From contig NZ_CP012983.1 of the NCBI RefSeq assembly GCF_001411495.1, positions 1 to 64,000 of the forward strand: a stretch of 64,000 nucleotides of DNA. Reading direction: 5' to 3'. Both the position numbers and the translations under genes were made by a program. The stretch is from Burkholderia cepacia ATCC 25416 (GTDB taxonomy: Bacteria > Pseudomonadota > Gammaproteobacteria > Burkholderiales > Burkholderiaceae). This document shows, piece by piece, positions 1 through 7,036 of this stretch (position 1 is its first letter; each line of letters begins with the position of its first letter). The notes beneath the pieces were generated by a model, which worked only from the letters and a program-made list of their open reading frames with translations, was not told the origin of the DNA and did not search any database.

Positions 1-658
1 GATGCCCTCGTCCTGCTCGAAGCGCGAGCAGGTGTCGACGCATACGCGCTCGCCCGGCCCCAGGTGCGTGAGCCCGACGATCTCGATTTCCTCGAGCTGC
101 AGATCCTCGACCGTGTCGCTGCAGATCGACACGAGCTGCGTGGCCTGCCCGACCTGCGTCGGCGTGAGCAGCACGCCTTCGGGGCCGCGCTGCAGCACGT
201 TCAGCGTCACTTCGGCATCCTCCAGGTCGGCGACGACGGTGATCAGCTCGCCCGCCGCGCGATCGGCGGCCGCCAGCAGGATCTCGAGCGGGATCTTGCT
301 CGGGTCCTGCAGGAAATTCGACGAGCAGCCACGGCGTGGACACCGACAGCTCGCACGCGCGCGTGAGCGTCGCCTCGCCCGTCACTTCGATGAACACGCC
401 GAGCTCGACGCCGTCCGGCACCGCGAAATCGACCGGCAGTCCGTCCTTCACGAGGACGATCTGCACCTGCTCGAGCAGCGCGGCATCGGCCGGATGCCGA
501 TCGACGACTGCGACCTTGCACGGCGCTCGGCGGCAGCCGCCGGCCTGCTCCGCATCCTTCACGACGAATGCGGACACGCCGACATGCAGCGCTTCCTCGG
601 TGATCTCGTCCGCGAGCTCGCCGATGTTGCGCAGGTCAATCCAGGAAAGCTTCTTCAA
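1..658 (-). pseudogene. 3-dehydroquinate synthase II-like protein (GriH-type), frameshifted and cut by the window edge
   Basis: The protein starts at a TTG (658) behind a clear AAGGAGA ribosome site and reads KKLSWIDLRNIGELADEI, the usual N-terminus of archaeal-type 3-dehydroquinate synthase II. Further on it has the family signature GERVCVDTCSRFEQDEG near the window edge. Family members cyclise a ketose-derived chain, either to dehydroquinate or, as GriH does, to 3-amino-4-hydroxybenzoate. The frame breaks at 314-316, where three A residues (plus strand) stand where two would keep one frame: upstream reads ...PWLLVEF, downstream resumes LQDPSKIPLEILL one base out of phase. Both halves are otherwise well conserved, so this is either a recent mutation or a sequencing error. 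The gene lies 48 bp downstream of a paralogue on the same strand. Confidence 0.72.
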
Positions 659-706
659 GGCCAATCTCCTTCGAAGGGGATAAAGCAGGTGAATGACAGG
701 GTGAAA

Positions 707-1771
707 CTAGCGACTGACGGCAACGGCCGAACGCGACGCGGCGGCCCGCATCCGGCAATCCACCCAGCCGGCACCCGGCTCGTAGCCGGCCAGCCGGACG
801 CCGGGCGCGACATCGGCGAGCCCGACGGCCGTGCCGCCGTCGGTCCGGAACCGCACCGCGCGGTCGCCGCGCAGCACGACACGCGTGCTCGTGCCGGATG
901 CGCTGCGCGTGTGCAACGCGACGAGCGGCGCGGATTCGATCCGCACGCGGCCGACCACGATCGCGCGCGTGTCGCCCGCCGCGCCGACCGTCAGGATCCG
1001 CTCGCCCGAACGCAGCAGCGAAAGCTGGCGCGCGCGGTCGCCGCCGCAGAACACGAACGATTCGGCCGAGCCCGCGTCGATGCCGAACACGAGCGGCCGG
1101 CCCGGCGGGTGCGCGGCGCCGGCCGCGACGACGAGCAGCATGCTGGTCGCGCTCGCGCCGGCCAGCACGCACTCTTCGCCGTCGAGCTGCGAACAGCCGT
1201 CGATCACCGCATGCAGCCCGACGCCGAGCGGCTCGACGCGCTGCACCTCGAATGCCTTCAGCTTCAGCGGCTCGCGCGAGCGCAGCTCGCCGCACGCGGC
1301 CAGCACGCCGCGCAACGCGGCCGCATCGCGCGGTGCGAACGCGATGTCGACCGGCGACTGCGCATGCTTGCGCGCGAGGTAAGCCGCGCCGTGCGGATCG
1401 GCGAGCGACACGACGATGCGGCACGCGGCGTCGCGGACACCCTCGAGCAGGCGCTCGAGCGGCATCGTGGTCGCGAGCGCGTAGTCGAGCAGGACGAGCG
1501 CGTGCCGCGCGATCGCGGCGCGCGCGGCATCGAAATCGGCCGCGCCGTCGATCCTCACGTGAACGCCCGCGAGCGGCGCATGCGCATCGTCGACCAGCGT
1601 CGCGACGCCCGCCGTCGAAACGGTCAATAGCGCCGCCGCGCCGGCCGCGCACGTATCGCGACCGGCCTCGGCCACCACGACGCGGCGCGCGCCGGCCCTC
1701 GCCGCGTCGGCCGCGACGGCGCCTGCCTGCGCGCCGAGCGCGCGCAGGTCGATCCACGGATAGCGATGCAT
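707..1771 (-). CDS. Divergent 3-dehydroquinate synthase II family protein
   Basis: The product has 354 residues, with the ATG behind GAGGG. The N-terminus MHRYPWIDLRALGAQAG matches the start of the neighbouring DHQ-synthase-II-like gene, and the C-terminal half keeps the family outline (KAFEVQRVEPLGVG..., then GDTRAIVVGRVRIESAPL). The canonical VCVDTCS motif reads HAVIDGCSQLDGEECV here, and the following GSYSRG-type loop is GASATS, so the active-site region has changed. It sits between the canonical copy and the aldolase gene in one minus-strand run. It may have a different cyclisation activity or act as a partner of the canonical enzyme. Family membership is fairly certain; the reaction is inference. 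Confidence 0.75.
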   Translation of the reverse strand: MHRYPWIDLRALGAQAGAVAADAARAGARRVVVAEAGRDTCAAGAAALLTVSTAGVATLVDDAHAPLAGVHVRIDGAADFDAARAAIARHALVLLDYALATTMPLERLLEGVRDAACRIVVSLADPHGAAYLARKHAQSPVDIAFAPRDAAALRGVLAACGELRSREPLKLKAFEVQRVEPLGVGLHAVIDGCSQLDGEECVLAGASATSMLLVVAAGAAHPPGRPLVFGIDAGSAESFVFCGGDRARQLSLLRSGERILTVGAAGDTRAIVVGRVRIESAPLVALHTRSASGTSTRVVLRGDRAVRFRTDGGTAVGLADVAPGVRLAGYEPGAGWVDCRMRAAASRSAVAVSR

Positions 1772-1823
1772 GGAAACCCTCGATGGTCGAAAAAGACCGG
1801 GTACGACGGCCCGGCGCAGCGAA

Positions 1824-2624
1824 TCAGGCGGCCAGGTGCGCGGCGCGCCGCTCGACGCCGTGCACCGCGTCCGACAGGCGGCGGATCAGCGGGGCGGCCT
1901 TCGGCGCGGCGAACACGTTGCGGCCGGCCGCGATGCCGAGCGCGCCCGCGTTCATCACCCGCGACGTGAACGCGACGAACTCGTCTTCGGGCAGCTTCGC
2001 GCCGCCCGCGACCAGCACCGGCAGCGACGAACCGGCGATGATGTCGGCCATGCTCGCGGCGTCGCCGCTGTACGGCAGCTTGACGATGTCGGCGCCGAGA
2101 TCCGCCGCGACGTTCGCCGCATGGGCGATCAGTTCGGCCTGCGGACGATCGCCGAGGCCGGGGCCGCGCGGATAGATCATCGCGAGCAGCGGCAGCGACC
2201 AGCGCGCGCATTCGGTCGCGATGCGGCTCAGGTCGAGCAGCTGCTGGGATTCCGTTTTCGAGCCGAGATTCACGTGCACGCTGACCGCGTCCGCGCCGCT
2301 CGCCAGCGCGTCCTCGACGCTCGCGAACAGCGTCTTCGCGTTCGCGTCCTCCGCGTAGCGCGTGCAACCGTTCAGGTGCACGACGAGCGCGAGATCGCTC
2401 AGCACGTCGGGCGCCAGGAAGCGCGCGCGGCCCCGATGCACGACGATCGCGTCGCCGCCGTGCGCGGCGATGTCGCCAACCAGTTGCCGCAACTGCTGCG
2501 GATGGGCGATCGGCCCGTCCGCGAGCGAATGATCGAGCGGCACCATCAGACACTTGCCCGACGCGGCACGCACCACCCGCCGCATCCTGAGCGCCTTGCC
2601 AGAAACCGATAGAAGAGCGTTCAT
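1824..2624 (-). CDS. Class I aldolase, 2-amino-3,7-dideoxyheptulosonate synthase/GriI-like
   Basis: The product has 266 residues, starting at the ATG at 2624 behind GAGGAA. It has the DeoC/LacD-type class I aldolase pattern: MVPLDHSLADGP near residue 25, HLNGCTRYAEDAN, SVHVNLGSKTESQ, LPLLAMIYPRGPG, and the likely Schiff-base lysine in ADIVKLPYSGD followed by LPVLVAGGAKLPEDEF. Relatives are archaeal ADH synthase and GriI, which joins aspartate semialdehyde to a C3 phosphate on the way to 3-amino-4-hydroxybenzoate. Pairing with DHQ-synthase-II genes is the diagnostic context of both pathways. It is the first gene of the minus-strand operon and diverges from the luciferase-like gene. Confidence 0.85.
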   Translation of the reverse strand: MNALLSVSGKALRMRRVVRAASGKCLMVPLDHSLADGPIAHPQQLRQLVGDIAAHGGDAIVVHRGRARFLAPDVLSDLALVVHLNGCTRYAEDANAKTLFASVEDALASGADAVSVHVNLGSKTESQQLLDLSRIATECARWSLPLLAMIYPRGPGLGDRPQAELIAHAANVAADLGADIVKLPYSGDAASMADIIAGSSLPVLVAGGAKLPEDEFVAFTSRVMNAGALGIAAGRNVFAAPKAAPLIRRLSDAVHGVERRAAHLAA

Positions 2625-2752
2625 CCGTGATTCCTCGCCAGAAATGGAAAGGCCGGCCCGTTCGACTTCAGCCTGCCCCCGGGGTGCCCGCTTGCGGGCG
2701 GAACTGGAGCGACAACCGAGCAACGCTTGCAGCAAATCTTGCGACGTGTAAG

Positions 2753-2798
2753 ACTTGCATAGACCCAATCATCCTATGATTGGATCATCCTTGCAAGT
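2753..2798. promoter_or_regulatory. Divergent promoter region with nested inverted repeats
   Basis: The 273-bp gap between the divergent aldolase and luciferase-like genes contains the perfect palindrome CCAATCATCCTATGATTGG (8-bp arms, 3-bp centre, 2765-2783). It is nested inside a second inverted repeat, ACTTGCA (2753-2759) and TGCAAGT (2792-2798). The position suggests an operator controlling both arms of the cluster. The bound protein is unknown; the LysR regulator at 6013 is the nearest candidate. Confidence 0.55.
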
Positions 2799-2897
2799 GC
2801 CTTGCGAGCGATCCCGTTTCCCGACCGGGGGACGCATTCGTCGCGGCATCGCTTCCCCTTTGCAGACAACGGCAGCACATCAACCTGTGAGGTGTCT

Positions 2898-3956
2898 ATG
2901 AAGTTCGGCGTGTCCTTCCTGCCCGATACCGGCCCGGCCGACCGCCCGGCGGCCGACTATTACGCCCAGGCGCTGAAGCTCAGCGCGCTGTCCGAGCGGC
3001 TCGGCTACACGTACGTAAAGATGACCGAGCACTACCTGAAGCCGTACGGCGGCTACAGCCCGTCGCCGCTGATGTTCCTCGCGGCCGTGGCCGCGCAGAC
3101 GAAGTCGATCCGCCTGATGACGGGCGGCATCCAGGCGTCGTTCCATCATCCGATCCAGCTCGCGGCCGAAGCCGCGCAGCTCGACGCGATCTCGAACGGG
3201 CGGCTCGAGCTGGGCTTCGCGCGCGCCTTCCTGCCGTACGAATTCGATGCATTCGGCATCGATCTCGACTCGAGCAAGACGCGCTTCCAGCAGACGATCG
3301 ACGCGACGGTGCGGCTTCTCGCCGAGGAATCGGCCAGCGAGGACACCCCGTTCTTCCGCTACCGCGACGCGCAATCGCTGCCGCGCCCGACGCAGCAGCC
3401 GCGCCCGCCGGTGTGGGTCGCGGCGCTGCTCACGCCGTCCAGCTTCGAGTGGATCGGCGAACGCGGCTTCAACCTGCTGATGGCCGCGCCGCCGCGCAAG
3501 GCCGCGCTCGCGAAGACACAGGAGATGGTGGCGCTCTATCGCGACACGTTCGAGCGCCATCACGGCCACACCGGCCGCAAGCCGCAGGTCGCGATCAGCA
3601 TCCCGCTGATGATCGGCACGTCGGACGCGCATGCGCTGGCACTCGCGGAGCCGCGCCTGCGCCATCACTGGCGCAATTTCGCGGAAGCGGCGAAGTCGTG
3701 GGAGCAGGTGCAGTCGCCGGCCTACCAGGGCTACAACGAAGCGATGAAGAACAAGATGGGCGGCATGGACACGGCCGACCTCGACGCAACCGCCGTGCTC
3801 GGCACGCCCGACACCGTGCGCCAGCGCATTCGCGCGCTCGAGGCCGACCTCGGCCTCGACGCGATCCTGTGGCACATCGACTACGGCGCGCAGCCGTACG
3901 AACTGATGAGCAACAACCTGGAGGTGTTCGCCCGCGACGTGCTGCCGGGACTATGA
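2898..3956 (+). CDS. Luciferase-like (LLM class) flavin-dependent monooxygenase
   Basis: The product has 352 residues, starting at the ATG at 2898 (MKFGVSFLPD) behind a GAGGTG ribosome site; an upstream in-frame ATG at 2802 has no such support. It shows the bacterial luciferase-like TIM-barrel pattern: N-terminal KFGVSFLP, ERLGYTYVKMTEHY, an SPLMFLAAVAAQTKSIRLMTGG strand-helix, DAISNGRLELGFARAF, then RPPVWVAALLTPSSFEWIGERGFNLL. Such enzymes use reduced flavin supplied by a partner reductase, here probably the gene at 5290. It opens the plus-strand arm of the cluster, 4 bp before the next gene. The substrate is unknown; an aminohydroxybenzoate derivative is the contextual guess. Confidence 0.85.
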   Translation: MKFGVSFLPDTGPADRPAADYYAQALKLSALSERLGYTYVKMTEHYLKPYGGYSPSPLMFLAAVAAQTKSIRLMTGGIQASFHHPIQLAAEAAQLDAISNGRLELGFARAFLPYEFDAFGIDLDSSKTRFQQTIDATVRLLAEESASEDTPFFRYRDAQSLPRPTQQPRPPVWVAALLTPSSFEWIGERGFNLLMAAPPRKAALAKTQEMVALYRDTFERHHGHTGRKPQVAISIPLMIGTSDAHALALAEPRLRHHWRNFAEAAKSWEQVQSPAYQGYNEAMKNKMGGMDTADLDATAVLGTPDTVRQRIRALEADLGLDAILWHIDYGAQPYELMSNNLEVFARDVLPGL

Positions 3957-3960
3957 CGCC

Positions 3961-5223
3961 ATGCCGATTCCTTCCGGATCCACCACGGGCTCGCCCATGA
4001 CACCGTCCCTGTCACTCGACACGATCGTCGTCGGCGCCGGCATCGGCGGCCTCGCCGCCGCGCTCGCGCTGCGGCGCGCCGGCCATCGGGTCACCGTCCT
4101 CGAGCAGAGCCGGGCGTTTCGGGAAGTCGGCGCCGGGCTGCAGGTCGTGCCGAACGCGACGCGCGCGCTGCGTACGCTCGGCGTGCTCGACCGGCAGCGG
4201 CTGGCCGCCGTCGCCCCGATCGCGACGATCCGCCGCCGCTGGCAGGACGGCAGCCTGCTCGGTTCCTTCCCGCTCGGCGACGATGTCGAAGCCGAGTTCA
4301 ACGCGCCGTACTGGAACGCGCATCGCGCCGACCTGCATGCCGCGCTGCTCGATGCCGTGCGCGACCCGTACACGGCCGGCCCGCCGGTCCCCGTCCTCGG
4401 CGGCATCGCGGTGCGCGGCCTCGACGCATACGGGCCGGACGGCGCGACGCTCGTCGATGCGGCGGGCACGCGCTGGCGCGCGGATCTCGTCGTCGCGGCC
4501 GACGGCATTCATTCGACGCTGCGCCACGCGCTGCTCGGCGACGACGCGCCGCACTACAGCGGCGACGACGCGTATCGCGCACTGATCGACGCCGATGCGA
4601 TCGACCCGCGCTCGCCCGTGTTCGAGATCGTCCGGGAACCGCAGGTGACGATCTGGCTCGGGCCCGGCCGGCACGCGATCCATTACTGGGTGCGCGACCG
4701 CCGGCTGCTGAACCTCGTCGTGATCGTGCCGGGCGACGGCAGCACGCGCGAATCGTGGAGCAGCAAGGGCGACCGCGCGACGCTCGAGGCCGAGCTCGCC
4801 GGCTGGGATCCGCGCCTCGTCGGGCTGATCCGCTGCGCGTCGGACCTGAGCCGCTGGTCGCTGCACGACCGGCAGCCGCTCACGCGCTGGGTGTGGGACA
4901 GCGTGTGCCTGCTCGGCGACGCATGCCACCCGATGCTGCCGTACCAGTCGCAAGGCGCCGCGCAGGCGCTCGAGGACGCGGTCGTGCTCGGCCGGTGCGT
5001 GACCGGGCTCGCGTCGAAGGACGCGCTCGGCGCCGCGCTGGTCGAATACCAGCGCCTGCGGATCGACCGCAGCGCGCGGATCCAGCTTGCATCGGCCGGC
5101 AACGGCGGCGTGTTCCACCTGCCCGACGGCCCCGAACAGCAGGCGCGCGACGCCGAGCTCAAGTCGCGCCGCGCCGACTTCAAGTCCTATCACTGGACCT
5201 GGGCCGACGCGTACCAGCTTTGA
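3961..5223 (+). CDS. FAD-dependent aromatic monooxygenase, salicylate hydroxylase-like
   Basis: The product has 420 residues if started at 3961, only 4 bp after the previous stop; the ATG at 3997 (MTPSLSLDTIVVGAG) is an equally good start. It is a class A flavoprotein hydroxylase: dinucleotide motif VVGAGIGGLAAALALRRAG, the DG motif DLVVAADGIHSTLR near residue 180, and the second FAD motif CLLGDACHPMLPYQSQGAAQALEDA near residue 320. Members hydroxylate phenolic acids with NAD(P)H and oxygen, sometimes with decarboxylation. In this cluster it could tailor the ring made by the aldolase and DHQ-synthase-II pair. The substrate is inferred, not shown. Confidence 0.85.
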   Translation: MPIPSGSTTGSPMTPSLSLDTIVVGAGIGGLAAALALRRAGHRVTVLEQSRAFREVGAGLQVVPNATRALRTLGVLDRQRLAAVAPIATIRRRWQDGSLLGSFPLGDDVEAEFNAPYWNAHRADLHAALLDAVRDPYTAGPPVPVLGGIAVRGLDAYGPDGATLVDAAGTRWRADLVVAADGIHSTLRHALLGDDAPHYSGDDAYRALIDADAIDPRSPVFEIVREPQVTIWLGPGRHAIHYWVRDRRLLNLVVIVPGDGSTRESWSSKGDRATLEAELAGWDPRLVGLIRCASDLSRWSLHDRQPLTRWVWDSVCLLGDACHPMLPYQSQGAAQALEDAVVLGRCVTGLASKDALGAALVEYQRLRIDRSARIQLASAGNGGVFHLPDGPEQQARDAELKSRRADFKSYHWTWADAYQL

Positions 5224-5228
5224 CGCCC

Positions 5229-5268
5229 GCCCCGGTGCCGCGCGGCGCGACCCGCGCGGCACCGGGGC
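5229..5268 (+). other. Very stable intercistronic hairpin
   Basis: A perfect 16-bp GC-rich stem (5229-5244 with 5253-5268, beginning GCCCCGGTGCCGCGCG) with an 8-base loop lies in the 66-bp gap between the FAD monooxygenase and the flavin reductase. There is no T tract, so it is more likely an mRNA-stabilising or processing hairpin than a simple intrinsic terminator. Confidence 0.6.
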
Positions 5269-5289
5269 TCCTCGCGACAGGACCGCATC

Positions 5290-5814
5290 ATGACGAACAC
5301 CGTGGACATTGCGCAGCAACTGAAACAGGCGATGCGCGGCGTGGCCGCCACCGTCACGATCGTGACGACCGGCGGCGACGGCGCCGCCGCCGCACCGTGC
5401 GCGCTGACCGCCAGCTCGTTCACGTCGGTCGCGCTCGATCCGCCGACCGTGCTGGTGTGCATCAACCGGCGCGCGAGCATTCACGCGTCGATCACCGGCC
5501 GCCGGCGCTTCTGCGTGAACGCGCTGCGAAGCTGCCACGTGCCGCTCGCGCTCGCGTGCAGCACGACGGGCTCCGACGCGCGTTTCGCGCACGACGCATG
5601 GCGTACCGACGCGGCAACAGGTCTGCCCTATCTCGAGAACGCGCAGACATCGTTCTTCTGCGACACGCTCGAACAGGTCGAGGTCGGCTCGCATTCGATT
5701 CTGGTCGGGCGGGTCACGCGCGTCGCGATGTCCGCCGACGTGAACCCGCTGATGTACGTGAACGGCGCGTTCGCCGCCGTCCGCTCGCTGCCGTCCGATG
5801 CCGGCGGCGGGTAA
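5290..5814 (+). CDS. Flavin reductase family protein (FMN-binding split barrel)
   Basis: The product has 174 residues. It has the short flavin reductase (HpaC-like) fold: RGVAATVTIVTTGG, then CALTASSFTSVALDPPTVLVCINRRASIHASI, FCVNALR, and a C-terminal VEVGSHSILVGRVTRV strand with the conserved histidine. Such enzymes reduce free FMN or FAD with NAD(P)H and pass it to a separate oxygenase. The luciferase-like protein at 2898 needs reduced flavin, so the two are likely partners. It is separated from the FAD monooxygenase by a strong hairpin, which could set its relative expression. Confidence 0.88.
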   Translation: MTNTVDIAQQLKQAMRGVAATVTIVTTGGDGAAAAPCALTASSFTSVALDPPTVLVCINRRASIHASITGRRRFCVNALRSCHVPLALACSTTGSDARFAHDAWRTDAATGLPYLENAQTSFFCDTLEQVEVGSHSILVGRVTRVAMSADVNPLMYVNGAFAAVRSLPSDAGGG

Positions 5815-6012
5815 CGGGCGCACGTGCCGTTGTTTCGAGCATTCGTTCGCGGGGTTCGCACCGGGCCCGTTTGCTCGAGGCAACACGCCCCCCACCGATG
5901 CGTGCGTCACGCGTGATGCCGCACGCAATCGTTGCGTGCGCTGCAGTCACGCTGCGCGCGCACATCACGCACTACCATTGCGCCGCATGCACGCGATGAA
6001 ACGGAGAAGCCG

Positions 6013-6936
6013 ATGGCACCCGACCTGAACCTGCTGATTTCGCTCGATGCGCTGCTCGAAGAGGGCAGCGTCGTCGGCGCCGCACGCCGCATGAACCTCA
6101 GCCCGCCCGCGATGAGCCGCACGCTCGCGCGCATCCGCGAAACGGTCGGCGACCCGATCTTCGTGCAGGCCGGCCGCAAGATGGTGCCGACGCCGCGTGC
6201 GCTCGAACTGCGCGGCGTCGTCCGCGAAACCGTGGAGCGCGCATCGCAGTTGCTCGCGCCGTCCGCGGAAATCGATCTCGGCACCCTCGACAAGCAGTTC
6301 AACGTGCGTGCGAACGACGTCTTCGTCGGCCTGCACAGCAGCCGGCTGCTCGAGGAGATGGCGCGCGGGATGCCGCGCGCGATGCTGCGCTTCATGCCCG
6401 AGGAAGACGACATCGACGACGACGCATTGCGCAGCGGCCGCATCGACCTCTTCATCAGCGCGTCGCGCCGCCTGGGGCCGGAGATTCGCGTGCAGCCGCT
6501 GTTCACGACGACCTTCGTCGGCCTCGCTCGCCACGACCACCCGATCTTCGACGACGACATCACGCCCGAGCGCTTCGCGCGCTGGCCGCATATCGGCGTC
6601 TCGCGGCGCGGCAAGTCGGCGGGGCCGATCGACGACGCGCTCGCCGCACGCGGGCTCGCGCGCCACGTGCTGCTCGTCGTGCCGACGCCGTATGCGGCGA
6701 TCTTCGCGCTGCAGGCGTCGGACCTGATCCTGCCGCTGCCCGAGCATCTCGCGCGCGGCGCGGTGCGGGCCGGGCTCGGCGTGCGCACGTTCGAACTGCC
6801 GGTGCCGCTCGAAACCGTGCTGATCACGCAGGCGTGGCATCCGCGCTTCCAGAGCGACCCTGCGCACCAGTGGTTGCGGCGTGTCGTGCGCGGGCTGTGC
6901 ACCGGCCAGCCGGCGCTGCGTGCGGCGCATGCATGA
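6013..6936 (+). CDS. LysR family transcriptional regulator
   Basis: The product has 308 residues, starting at the ATG at 6013 behind CGGAGAAG. The N-terminal winged helix reads LNLLISLDALLEEGSVVGAARRMNLSPPAMSRTLARIRETVGDPIFVQAGRKMVPTPRA, followed by a periplasmic-binding-like effector domain. The DPIFVQAGR pattern resembles the NodD/NahR/SyrM branch, which often senses aromatic compounds. It lies between the aromatic biosynthesis arm and the FUSC efflux operon, on the same strand as both, about 100 bp before the pump. It is the obvious candidate regulator of either or both; which one is not decided by the sequence. Confidence 0.9.
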   Translation: MAPDLNLLISLDALLEEGSVVGAARRMNLSPPAMSRTLARIRETVGDPIFVQAGRKMVPTPRALELRGVVRETVERASQLLAPSAEIDLGTLDKQFNVRANDVFVGLHSSRLLEEMARGMPRAMLRFMPEEDDIDDDALRSGRIDLFISASRRLGPEIRVQPLFTTTFVGLARHDHPIFDDDITPERFARWPHIGVSRRGKSAGPIDDALAARGLARHVLLVVPTPYAAIFALQASDLILPLPEHLARGAVRAGLGVRTFELPVPLETVLITQAWHPRFQSDPAHQWLRRVVRGLCTGQPALRAAHA

Positions 6937-7036
6937 CGGATGCGTTGCACGCACTCGTCGAGTGCAAAGACGTCACTGTTCGGCATGCATGGCGCGACCG
7001 TAGACTGGCTTCGTCCTTTCTCATGGAGCGACTGCA

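Noticed and set aside
4012..5928. A 638-residue minus-strand frame over the FAD monooxygenase and flavin reductase
   Set aside because: Arg/Ala/His-rich composition and no ribosome site; the plus-strand genes carry clear motifs.
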